Source of the DNA: RGIG5327 sp045612485
Lineage (GTDB): Bacteria > Verrucomicrobiota > Lentisphaeria > Victivallales > UBA1829
Reading direction: 5' to 3'
DNA length: 23,429 bases
NCBI GenBank assembly: GCA_045612485.1
Contig: JAZKZE010000162.1
Coordinates: 1-23,429, forward strand
This document shows, piece by piece, positions 7,876-14,931 of this stretch. The translations under genes were made by a program, and so were the position numbers. Each line of letters starts with the position of its first letter. Position 1 is the stretch's first letter. Under the pieces are notes generated by a model. That model ran no database searches. It was not told the DNA's origin and was given only the letters and a program-made list of their open reading frames with translations.

Positions 7876-7926
7876 AATGAACGGACATAAAAGAGTGTCC
7901 GTTCATTCCTCAAAAAGGACTTTTTT
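7876..7926. terminator. hairpin terminator region between convergent GH127 and GH42 genes
   Basis: A perfect 12-bp stem (7876-7887 with 7896-7907, 8-base loop) lies between the two stops. On the minus strand it is followed by four T residues, fitting termination of the GH42 gene. On the plus strand an alternative stem pairs GTCC (7897-7900) with GGAC (7917-7920) directly before six T residues. The two folds are mutually exclusive. Confidence 0.65.
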
Positions 7927-10012
7927 ATTCTTCTGACGCAAGGATCAGATTCTGCAAGGGGGCAAGCGTTACCCTGCAGGGAAGAATATATTCCTTTTTG
8001 CTGATAAGATCTCTGAAGAGCTTTTTCTGCAAACGGGTTTTATCCGGTATCAGGGAAACGGTACGTTCTTCTTCACTGTAATTGATCACATACAGCATGG
8101 AAAAATGCTGACCATCTTTTGTTACAGGATAAATGCCCACATCTTCTGCTCCGGGAACCTGACAGAGAGCTTCCATGCCGTGAGCTTTCCATTCCTCCGC
8201 AAGGAATTGCCGCAAGGGGGAGGCTGGATGATATTCTGTTGTCACCAGTGCGCCTATAAGGATCGCCCGGCCCCTGCCGTATTTATGAGCGGTAATGGCA
8301 GGAGCTCCATCGGCAAAGGTTGCCAGAATTTCCGTATCCGCTTCAGGCCGCATTACCATACGGTAACGGTATGCGGAAAAATTTTCCCCGTTGGCAAGTT
8401 TGATAAAATCCTTATCCTTTTTGAAAAGCAGCATATCATGCACATCCACACCGAAAACATCGGATAATCCTCCCGGAGTGGGCTTCCAGGTCTGACAGAA
8501 ATATTCATCTTTCAATGCAAACTGGGATTCCGCAATAAGTAATCCCCCGTTTTCCACATATTCCCGCAATTTGTCTGCAAGCATTTGTGTCATATAGGGA
8601 CGGAAGGGAACGAGGATGGATTTGAAACGGTTTATTTCTCCGGAAAGAACCATTTTATCATTGACAAATTCTGCCTGATATCCGCAGTCCAGTGCCGCCA
8701 TCATGGCATTATCGTGACTGATAAAGGGGATCTCTTTTGGGGAAATATGATGTCTGTGCGCCCTGCCGTAATCATGCATGGAAACATCCCACCATATACC
8801 GATATCTCCGGAAAATGGACGGGAGGAAAGAATGAGATCTTCATTTTCCCTTATGATTTTTGCCCTTGCGGAAAATTCTTCCAGACGGGGGGTATCATCT
8901 CCGTAAAAATCACATAACTGGGATTGGAGAGAATGTCCGCCGTCGATCCTTGTGCGGTAGATCCATGCAAGGATCTGTTCCGCCCCCATGGCGACCATAG
9001 ACCAGTCACATACTCCATTATGTTTCTGACAGCCGGGGCGGTCATCATTATCGGGTCTGGGGCCGCTGTCAGTTTCAATGATCCTGACTTTCTCTTCCGG
9101 GGATAAGCCCACTCTTGCGGAACGCATATAGAGATTTGTCCACATATACACAGTCCGGGGATCTCTGAAATATTCATAGTAGGCAGAGATCCCGGCAGTT
9201 TTTACATGGAAGTCGGACATATCGCAGCCATGGATCCCCTGCATATTGAATGTTGTGGTATGATTGGGATCAAGCTCGTGGACAAGGGAACATATTTCAT
9301 TAAAGGTATGGATATAATTTTTTTTGCAGAAGGTAAGAAAATCCATTGCCATGACCTGATTTCTCGGAACATTTCCGGGAACATAAATGGGGCGGACATC
9401 CTCCCATGAAGGGAAATCCACAGGGAACAATGCTCCCCATTTTTCATTGAGAAGATCCAGATCATTTTCATATTTTTTCTTCAGCCATACCCGGAATTTT
9501 TCAAGAGTACAGGAACAGTAACAGGGATCGCCGTGGGGTTCATTCCATACGGACCAGGATTCCAGCATGGGATGATCTTTATAACGGTTGACGGTTTTCC
9601 GGATAAAATCAAAGGCTTTTTCCTTATAAACGGGATCATCGGAACATATCTGCATATCCGGATTATTGTATTGCGTTTCCTGAAGAGGATTGGAAATACG
9701 CTTTGAGACAGGGTAATTATGAAAGAGCCATGCCGGGGCGGTATAGCCTTGCAGATTATTAAAGAGGCCCCCCACATTCACAAGGACATTCAACTTATAT
9801 TTTTCTGCAAGGGAAAAAGCATAATCCGGCTGGGAAAAATCCAATATACCTTCTTTGCGTTCCACTCTTGACCAGGAAATGAACATACGGAAAGAGTTAA
9901 GCCCCATTCTGTGCATCTGTTCAAAACTTTTTTCCCACTCTTCCATTGGCATATGTGTATCAAGTCCCAGAGGAACCAGACTGCCACCCATCAGAAACTT
10001 TTTTTTTTCCAT
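7925..10012 (-). CDS. GH42 beta-galactosidase-like glycoside hydrolase
   Basis: Retaining family-42 enzyme, probably acting on beta-galactosides or alpha-L-arabinopyranosides in the cytoplasm; no signal peptide. The start at 10012 (695 residues) has GGGG just upstream and a leader of about 42 bases from the predicted promoter. The in-frame ATG at 10051 would be almost leaderless and lacks a ribosome site. Residues 1-380 form the TIM barrel: LNSFRMFISWSRVE, the acid/base E158 in SVWNEP, the nucleophile E313 in RIIETDSG. Four cysteines (one in MQIC, three in CYCSC) sit where Thermus GH42 binds zinc. The trimerisation domain (about 390-600) includes RFKSILVPF and YVENGGLLIAESQ. It converges on the GH127 gene and shares a promoter motif with it. 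Confidence 0.88.
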   Translation of the reverse strand: MEKKKFLMGGSLVPLGLDTHMPMEEWEKSFEQMHRMGLNSFRMFISWSRVERKEGILDFSQPDYAFSLAEKYKLNVLVNVGGLFNNLQGYTAPAWLFHNYPVSKRISNPLQETQYNNPDMQICSDDPVYKEKAFDFIRKTVNRYKDHPMLESWSVWNEPHGDPCYCSCTLEKFRVWLKKKYENDLDLLNEKWGALFPVDFPSWEDVRPIYVPGNVPRNQVMAMDFLTFCKKNYIHTFNEICSLVHELDPNHTTTFNMQGIHGCDMSDFHVKTAGISAYYEYFRDPRTVYMWTNLYMRSARVGLSPEEKVRIIETDSGPRPDNDDRPGCQKHNGVCDWSMVAMGAEQILAWIYRTRIDGGHSLQSQLCDFYGDDTPRLEEFSARAKIIRENEDLILSSRPFSGDIGIWWDVSMHDYGRAHRHHISPKEIPFISHDNAMMAALDCGYQAEFVNDKMVLSGEINRFKSILVPFRPYMTQMLADKLREYVENGGLLIAESQFALKDEYFCQTWKPTPGGLSDVFGVDVHDMLLFKKDKDFIKLANGENFSAYRYRMVMRPEADTEILATFADGAPAITAHKYGRGRAILIGALVTTEYHPASPLRQFLAEEWKAHGMEALCQVPGAEDVGIYPVTKDGQHFSMLYVINYSEEERTVSLIPDKTRLQKKLFRDLISKKEYILPCRVTLAPLQNLILASEE

Positions 10013-10060
10013 TTTTTCCCCATTTTTTTCCTTTTTTTTTGTCACTGGCATTTTGTTGTA

Positions 10061-10088
10061 AATATATCATTTACTCCGGCAAAATCAA
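10061..10088 (-). promoter_or_regulatory. predicted promoter for the GH42 gene
   Basis: On the minus strand TTGATT (10083-10088) and TATATT (10061-10066) are 16 bp apart, giving a start near 10054. This favours the ATG at 10012 over that at 10051. Confidence 0.5.
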
Positions 10089-10090
10089 GT

Positions 10091-10129
10091 GTGAAACTGT
10101 AAAATATCCATTGCAGAAAACTGTAAAAT
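10091..10129. promoter_or_regulatory. 12-bp direct repeats upstream of the GH42 promoter, candidate activator site
   Basis: AAACTGTAAAAT occurs perfectly at 10094-10105 and 10118-10129, 24 bp apart, immediately upstream of the GH42 -35. The first copy extends to GTGAAACTGTAAAATAT (10091-10107), which matches 14 of 17 bases at 5936-5952 in the GH127 promoter. The position, about -37 to -75, suits an AraC-type activator. Confidence 0.45.
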
Positions 10130-10174
10130 TGCATATATTTCATAAAATACAGCTCTCCGGAAGGACTTTTCCTC

Positions 10175-10203
10175 TTGACAAAAGGATTTCCTGCAAGTAT
10201 ATT
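10175..10203 (+). promoter_or_regulatory. strong sigma70 promoter for the cutC operon
   Basis: A perfect TTGACA (10175-10180), exactly 17 bp, then TATATT (10198-10203). The expected start near 10210 gives a 35-base leader carrying AAAGGAGA before the ATG at 10245. This is the best promoter match in the window. Confidence 0.8.
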
Positions 10204-10244
10204 GAAAATGTATATTTCTCAATACAACAATAAAGGAGAAAACA

Positions 10245-11027
10245 ATGAAATACGAATTGGAAGTCGGAGCCAGAACGGTAACGGATGCATTGAGTGCCTG
10301 GTATGGCGGAGCAGACAGAGTGGAACTTTACGTCAGTCCCACAGAGGGAGCATTGACCCCCAGTGCAGGTCTTGTAAGAAGAATGATGAAAGTCAAGAAG
10401 GCTACCGGGATCGGGCTGGGCATCTTTGCCATGATCCGCCCCCGTGCCGGTGATGCCCTCTATTCAGAGGAAGAATTCAATGTGATGCTGGAAGATACCG
10501 AGATCCTGAATGATGCCGGTGCAGAAGGCTTCATGGCAGGGATCGTCACTCCTGAAGGGGAACTGGATGTAAAAAGAATGAAGATGCTCAAAGATAAAGT
10601 TCCCGGAAAAAGATTTACTCTGCACCGGGCTTTTGAATCGGTCAAAGACCAGAGCAAAGCATTGGAACAGGCAGTGGATCTGGGGATCGAATTTATCCTT
10701 ACCGGCGGATTGAAGCCGGATCTGACCTTTGATATCGACCGTTTGCGTAAACTGCACAAACAGGCAGCAGGAAGGATCAAAATCATGGTGGCTCTGGGCC
10801 CGGCCTTCAAAACCCCCACTCTTCCTGAACTTCTGCTGGAGGATATGCCCACAGATTTCCATATCGTCAATGGTTACCGTCAGAAAAAGTCTCTTATGAG
10901 ATATGTTCCCGGCATGAAACCCGGTGACGATGATTATCTTATGCAGAGACTTTCCACAGTGGAATATCTGGAGGAATCCACCGTGCGGGAGATCCGCAAT
11001 ATCATGGATGAATACAAAGCAAAATAA
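10245..11027 (+). CDS. cutC: CutC family protein
   Basis: A TIM-barrel protein of the CutC family, historically tied to copper homeostasis, although its biochemical activity is unsettled. The 260-residue length is usual. Markers: LEVGARTVTDALSAWYGGADRVELY (in place of LEVCADS), SPTEGALTPSAG, AMIRPRAGDALYSEEEF, FTLHRAFESVKD and ILTGGLKPD. The common cysteine in the first strand is glycine here (VGAR), which weakens any cysteine-based copper binding. It heads a two-gene transcript; the AAC(3)-like gene starts 26 bp after its stop. AAAGGAGA before the ATG and the strong promoter suggest steady expression. The family call is firm and the role uncertain. Confidence 0.9.
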   Translation: MKYELEVGARTVTDALSAWYGGADRVELYVSPTEGALTPSAGLVRRMMKVKKATGIGLGIFAMIRPRAGDALYSEEEFNVMLEDTEILNDAGAEGFMAGIVTPEGELDVKRMKMLKDKVPGKRFTLHRAFESVKDQSKALEQAVDLGIEFILTGGLKPDLTFDIDRLRKLHKQAAGRIKIMVALGPAFKTPTLPELLLEDMPTDFHIVNGYRQKKSLMRYVPGMKPGDDDYLMQRLSTVEYLEESTVREIRNIMDEYKAK

Positions 11028-11053
11028 ATTATAAAAACAGAAGGAATATGATT

Positions 11054-11824
11054 ATGGCAGACAAAAATTCTCTCATCGCCGATTTCAAAGCACTGGGTAT
11101 CAAACCCGGTATGAATTTGCTCACCCACTCCTCCCTCCGCCGTATCGGACCCGTTGACGGCGGGGCGGATACTGTTATCGACGCCCTTCTGGAAGTACTG
11201 GGAAAAGACGGTACTCTTATGATGTCCACTGTTTCCGGGAATGTCAATACCGAACAGCCTGTTTACGATGTAAGAAATACCCCCTCCACCGTTGGAACCC
11301 TTTCCAATGTGTTCCGGAAACGCCCCGGAGTCATCCGCAGTCTGCATCCGGTCCACTCTATTGCCGCATACGGGCCCAAAGCGGAATTTTTCACCGAAGG
11401 GCATCTGGATGTGAATACCCCCTGGTCTCCCGGTTCCCCCTACGGGAAACTTATGCGTAACGGCGGGTTCATCCTTTTCCTGGGAACCAATTTCACCTGC
11501 AACACCTGTATGCATGCTCTGGAGATCGAAGCGAGAGTTCCCGGACTTCATACAAAACATACCAGCGAACTCTTTATTCATGACTATGAAGGCAATGTGC
11601 GGTCTATTCAGCACCACTGGCACTCCCCCAAAAAGGATTATTTCGTGGATATGGAACATATCGTTGCCGCAGCAGGCGGTCTGACTTACGGCAATGTGGG
11701 ATTGGGGATCTGCCGTCTGGTGGATGCTCAAATCCTCCGCAAAACCGTTCTTCCCATCCTTCAGACGACCCCCGAAAAAGCCATTATGCGCCGTACCGAT
11801 AACGACTTTATCTGGGAACCCTGA
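11054..11824 (+). CDS. AAC(3)-family N-acetyltransferase
   Basis: Member of the aminoglycoside 3-N-acetyltransferase (YokD/AAC(3)) family, which uses acetyl-CoA. 256 residues from the ATG at 11054, preferred over 11048 because AAGGAA is 7 bases away from it but only 1 from the earlier ATG. Family motifs: LLTHSSLRRIGPVDGGADTVIDAL (CoA-binding start), GKDGTLMMST, NTPSTVGTLSNVFRKRPGVIRSLHPVHSIAAYGP (the conserved R-S-x-HP-x-hS patch) and NTPWSPGSPYGKL. Chromosomal homologues are widespread and most have no proven resistance role, so I infer a general acetyltransferase. Its partner cutC gives no clear pathway. It ends just before a strong terminator. Confidence 0.88.
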   Translation: MADKNSLIADFKALGIKPGMNLLTHSSLRRIGPVDGGADTVIDALLEVLGKDGTLMMSTVSGNVNTEQPVYDVRNTPSTVGTLSNVFRKRPGVIRSLHPVHSIAAYGPKAEFFTEGHLDVNTPWSPGSPYGKLMRNGGFILFLGTNFTCNTCMHALEIEARVPGLHTKHTSELFIHDYEGNVRSIQHHWHSPKKDYFVDMEHIVAAAGGLTYGNVGLGICRLVDAQILRKTVLPILQTTPEKAIMRRTDNDFIWEP

Positions 11825-11902
11825 TCGTTTTTACAGGAAGAACTCTTTCCCGGAAATGGTTTTTCATAAGTTTTTTTACTTCTGAAAGCCGATTCCGGCA
11901 AT

Positions 11903-11936
11903 AAAAAAAGGAACCTTTTTACAGGTTCCTTTTTTT
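11903..11936. terminator. bidirectional terminator between AAC(3)-like gene and glnA
   Basis: A perfect 14-bp stem (11903-11916 with 11923-11936) has a TTTTAC loop, seven A residues at its left base and seven T residues at its right. It can stop transcription from both sides, between convergent genes ending at 11824 and 11961. Confidence 0.9.
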
Positions 11937-11960
11937 GTGTCTGCAATTCTACGGAACAAA

Positions 11961-13463
11961 TCATCCGCAGTGGAAATAGGTTTCCACAAGAGCAAGGATC
12001 TTTGCCTGATCATTGCCGATGTCCGCACGCAATGTACGGTCATTGAAGGAGCGCAGAGAACTGATGATACCGTCGATCATGGAGGGAGCAAAGACACCAT
12101 CTTTTTCGTAAATGGCTCTCTGGGCTTCCAGACAATCGGCGGAAGCTGCGCAGCTGTCGGGAAGTACGCTCAAGGAATCCAGAATGGCACGGTTTTCATC
12201 CTTGTGGATGTTTACATTCACATAGGTCTTTTCTGCGATGGCAAGAGCTTCTGCGGTTTCAAAACCGTAGCGGCAGGCAACGGCAAGACCGGCAAGGAGC
12301 AGATATACATCCGCAGATCCGTCGGGGGAACGCATTTCCACAGTCTGTTTCTGGGTGGTATCGTAGGATTTGCCGTCGGCTTCACCGGGGTTGGCAAGTT
12401 TGCACAGGTCTTTACTGGCTGTCCATCCCAGGGGAACACGCACCAGTACGGAGCGGTTTCTGTCACCCCAGCAAACGTTTGTGGGGGCTTCCTGATGAGG
12501 AACAAGACGGAAATAAGAGGTGGGATTGGTATTGCCGAAAGCGGTGATGGAGGGAGCAAGAGTCATCATTCCGGCAATGGCACGTTTGGCATCATCGGAA
12601 AGTTTTCTGTCCTTCAGCATCTGATTGAGACCGTCTTTCATCAGGCGGAAGTGGATGTGCATACCGCTGCCCGCTTTACCCACTGTGATCTTGGGGGCAA
12701 AAGTCACATCCAGACCGTTACGGTAGGCAAGGTTGCGGATGAGCCATTTGGCGATGAGGAGCTGTTCGGCTGCTTCCACTGCATTTACAGGGAGGAATTC
12801 GATCTCATTCTGTTCATAGATCTTGCCGTTGAGGGAGAAGTTCCCCACTTCAGAGTGACCGTATTTGATGCGGCCGCCGGTCTGGGCAATATAGCTCATG
12901 CAGAGCTGACGGAATTCACCGAATTTGGCATAGGGTGCGGATTCGTGATAGCCTTTCTGGTCAACGGCGGCAAAAGCTCCGTCGTCTTCTGCGATCACAT
13001 AATATTCCAGTTCGCCCATTGCCTGGAATTCCATACCGGTGGCTTTTGTGAAAGCATCACAGGCTTTTTTGCAGGTATATTCCGGACTGCTTTCCAGCGG
13101 TTCCCCGTCTTTGTTGAAGAAGGAGCAGAGGAAGTTGATGGTGGGCAATTCTGCAAAGGGGTCCATAAAGGCTGTACGGAAGCGGGGAACAACATAAAGG
13201 TCACTGTTGTTGGCTTCGATGAAACGGAAAAGACTGGAACCGTCCACGCGTTCGCCGCAGGAGAGGATCTCTTCCAGATATTCGCCGTCATTGATGACGA
13301 AATTCAAAGTTTTGAGGCGGCCGTCACCGGCAGGATAGAGGAAATTGATGTGGCGTATGCCTTCTTCCCTGATGAAGGAAATGATATCGCTTTTCCGGAA
13401 ATCTTTCGGATCTTTGCCGATTCTTTCCGCCAGAGTGTGACTTGTGTAGTCAATAGTACTCAT
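11961..13463 (-). CDS. glnA: glutamine synthetase (type I-like)
   Basis: Makes glutamine from glutamate, ammonia and ATP in the cytosol. 500 residues. N-terminal beta-grasp (about 22-105) with RVDGSSLFRF, then the catalytic domain: GELEYY (150-155, metal-binding glutamates), YEQNEIEF (217-223), KAGSGMHIHF (263-272, catalytic histidine region), FRLVPHQEAPTNVCWGDRNRS (ATP and glutamate site) and VEMRSPDGSADVYLLLAG. It diverges from enterobacterial GlnA: VPGYEAP reads VPHQEAP, and I see no NLYDLP adenylylation loop, so control by adenylylation is unlikely. TAGGAGA precedes the ATG. It is monocistronic, with an upstream promoter and a large dyad, near gdhA, which supports a nitrogen-assimilation block. 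Confidence 0.93.
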   Translation of the reverse strand: MSTIDYTSHTLAERIGKDPKDFRKSDIISFIREEGIRHINFLYPAGDGRLKTLNFVINDGEYLEEILSCGERVDGSSLFRFIEANNSDLYVVPRFRTAFMDPFAELPTINFLCSFFNKDGEPLESSPEYTCKKACDAFTKATGMEFQAMGELEYYVIAEDDGAFAAVDQKGYHESAPYAKFGEFRQLCMSYIAQTGGRIKYGHSEVGNFSLNGKIYEQNEIEFLPVNAVEAAEQLLIAKWLIRNLAYRNGLDVTFAPKITVGKAGSGMHIHFRLMKDGLNQMLKDRKLSDDAKRAIAGMMTLAPSITAFGNTNPTSYFRLVPHQEAPTNVCWGDRNRSVLVRVPLGWTASKDLCKLANPGEADGKSYDTTQKQTVEMRSPDGSADVYLLLAGLAVACRYGFETAEALAIAEKTYVNVNIHKDENRAILDSLSVLPDSCAASADCLEAQRAIYEKDGVFAPSMIDGIISSLRSFNDRTLRADIGNDQAKILALVETYFHCG

Positions 13464-13503
13464 TTGTATTCTCCTATTAATAATAAAAAAAGTTTATCCT
13501 ATT

Positions 13504-13532
13504 AAAATACCACACATTCTGCTTTTTTTCAA
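13504..13532 (-). promoter_or_regulatory. predicted promoter for glnA
   Basis: On the minus strand TTGAAA (13527-13532), 17 bp, TATTTT (13504-13509) with a TG extension before the -10. The expected start near 13497 gives a leader of about 34 bases. Four bases upstream of the -35 a long inverted repeat begins. Confidence 0.55.
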
Positions 13533-13535
13533 ATG

Positions 13536-13604
13536 TGCAAAGCTGTTCTTACGGAAAAAACTTTATAAAAGATCCCCTTTTTTCTTCCGGTAAACAGCTT
13601 TGCA
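13536..13604. promoter_or_regulatory. long inverted repeat upstream of the glnA promoter
   Basis: TGCAAAGCTGTT (13536-13547) is perfectly inverted as AACAGCTTTGCA (13593-13604); the inner flanks continue imperfectly (acggaa against ttccggt, A run against T run). No T run follows the stem on either strand, so it does not read as an intrinsic terminator. Its place directly upstream of the glnA -35 suggests a regulator site. Confidence 0.5.
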
Positions 13605-13633
13605 ATGAAAAAAATCTGTCTGTTACCGGCAGA

Positions 13634-14677
13634 TCAGGCAAGAAGTTTTTTTACAGCTGTCAATTCTTTATTTGCATCCTGAAGCAGAGTTTTTATAAGC
13701 TCATCCATGCTGATGATATTATCCATAAGTCCCACGGATTGCCCCGCCATGAGAGAACCGTTTTCCACATCCCCGTCTACGGCGGCTCTGCGTAAAGCTC
13801 CCATCCAGAATTTTTCCACTTCCTCCTGTGCCGCCTGACGGTGGATCGTTCCGGCTTCCAGTTCCCGCAGCAGTTTCAGCTGTAACGCACCGAATGACTG
13901 CATCCCTTTATTTTTCAGGGCGCGCACAGCCACTACCGGAAGCTGGGAATCATATTGCGGGGTGGCAATGGCATCTCTGCTGTTGGCGTGAAGAAAAACC
14001 TCTTTGAATTTCGGATGTACAGAACACTCTTTAGTCATCACAAAGCGTGTCCCCATCTGTACTCCGGCTGCCCCCATGAGCAGAAGATGTGCCATCATTT
14101 TTCCTGTGGCTACTCCCCCGGCAACAAAAATAGGCAGATCCTGACCGTATTTGAAAAGCAGCTGCTGGATCAATACCGTAGTGGAAACATGCCCGATGTG
14201 ACCGCCTGCCTCACTTCCTTCCAGAATAATGGCATCTGCACCGAATTTGATCATTCTGTCGGCAATGGAAATAGTGGAGGCAAAACACATGACTTTTGCG
14301 CCGGTACTTTTGGCTTCCAACACCTCTTTTTCTTTGGGAAAACTTCCGGCAAAGATGATGTAGGGTACCTTCAGATCTTTGAGCATGGCAAGATGTTCTT
14401 TATAGGAGGGGGCGATGGTAATAAGGTTTACTCCGAAATTGTTGCAGGTAAGGATCCTTGTGGCATTGATCTCCCGCAGCAGGGTACTTGCCGGAGCATT
14501 GCCGCCGGCAATACAGCCGAAACACCCGTGATTGCAGACTTTGGAGACAAGGGCGGGATCCGATACCCAGGTCATTGCTCCGCAGATAATGGGATAACGG
14601 CATCCAAGAAAGTCCGCACCTCTTTTCATAAGGGGGGAAAGAAGGTCTTTTTCCCCGTTGGTAAAATCTATTGTCAT
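13634..14677 (-). CDS. nitronate monooxygenase / FabK-like FMN-dependent TIM-barrel enzyme
   Basis: 347 residues of the 2-nitropropane dioxygenase/FabK family, an FMN-binding TIM barrel. Visible: YPIICGAMTWVSDPALVSKV (FMN phosphate-side opening), ILEGSEAGGHIGH (152-163, active-site histidine region), VAGGVATG (185-192) and GTRFVMTKECSVH (209-221). Nitronate monooxygenases oxidise alkyl nitronates or propionate-3-nitronate; FabK reduces enoyl-ACP. I cannot separate these by eye. The position between glutamine synthetase and glutamate dehydrogenase, not among fatty-acid genes, mildly favours nitronate metabolism. AAAGGAG precedes the ATG. A promoter and two TTTCAGTGAAA palindromes lie upstream. 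A weak 5-bp stem (13614-13618 with 13630-13634) followed by seven T residues on the minus strand may help end the transcript. Confidence 0.87.
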   Translation of the reverse strand: MTIDFTNGEKDLLSPLMKRGADFLGCRYPIICGAMTWVSDPALVSKVCNHGCFGCIAGGNAPASTLLREINATRILTCNNFGVNLITIAPSYKEHLAMLKDLKVPYIIFAGSFPKEKEVLEAKSTGAKVMCFASTISIADRMIKFGADAIILEGSEAGGHIGHVSTTVLIQQLLFKYGQDLPIFVAGGVATGKMMAHLLLMGAAGVQMGTRFVMTKECSVHPKFKEVFLHANSRDAIATPQYDSQLPVVAVRALKNKGMQSFGALQLKLLRELEAGTIHRQAAQEEVEKFWMGALRRAAVDGDVENGSLMAGQSVGLMDNIISMDELIKTLLQDANKELTAVKKLLA

Positions 14678-14708
14678 GATCGACTCCTTTTTAGTAATTT
14701 ATAAAATC

Positions 14709-14735
14709 TTTCAGTGAAAACATCTTTCAGTGAAA
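14709..14735. promoter_or_regulatory. tandem palindromes, candidate operator for the nitronate monooxygenase gene
   Basis: The 11-bp palindrome TTTCAGTGAAA occurs at 14709-14719 and 14725-14735, centre to centre 16 bp, within a longer 14-base direct repeat. It falls just downstream of the predicted transcription start (about +10 to +36), the classic place for a repressor. Confidence 0.55.
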
Positions 14736-14751
14736 GGTATTTTTTCACGAT

Positions 14752-14780
14752 AATGTAGCATATCAATAACACTTTGTCAA
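14752..14780 (-). promoter_or_regulatory. predicted sigma70 promoter for the nitronate monooxygenase gene
   Basis: On the minus strand a perfect TTGACA (14775-14780), 17 bp, TACATT (14752-14757) with a TGC extended -10. The start near 14745 gives a 68-base leader that contains the tandem palindromes. Confidence 0.7.
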
Positions 14781-14829
14781 GAAAAAAAGTAAAAAAAGTA
14801 TAAATATAAGAAATTGTAACTCTTATATC

Positions 14830-14876
14830 AAAAAATGCCCTCAACCGGAGTAAGGAGGTCGAAGCCGGTCAAGGGC
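14830..14876 (-). terminator. intrinsic terminator of gdhA
   Basis: On the minus strand a 12-bp stem (14865-14876 with 14837-14848, two G.U wobbles) is followed by A and then six T residues (14830-14835). It lies about 55 bp past the gdhA stop. The wobbles pair only in the minus-strand RNA, which fixes the orientation. Confidence 0.85.
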
Positions 14877-14931
14877 GGAAAGAATCAGTAGTTTTTCCCG
14901 GAATCAGCCCTCCGGGACGGGGCAGATTGGC

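Noticed and set aside
7925..10051. Upstream ATG at 10051 as the GH42 start
   Set aside because: It has no ribosome site, a leader of only a few bases from the predicted promoter, and adds a lysine-rich segment encoded by A runs. ATG 10012 is preferred.
11054..11824. Acquired aminoglycoside-resistance gene
   Set aside because: It is in a chromosomal operon with cutC, has base composition like its neighbours and no mobile-element signs. Most AAC(3)-family chromosomal homologues lack shown resistance.
11937..13505. A 522-codon open frame on the plus strand covering glnA
   Set aside because: It is the antisense shadow of glnA. The minus-strand product matches glutamine synthetase throughout, while this one has no recognisable domain. 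The same holds for the 500-codon frame opposite gdhA (15043-16545).
14897..14916. CCCGGA/TCCGGG hairpin as the gdhA terminator
   Set aside because: On the gdhA (minus) strand it is followed by A residues, not T residues. The stem at 14837-14876 with its T run is the better terminator.
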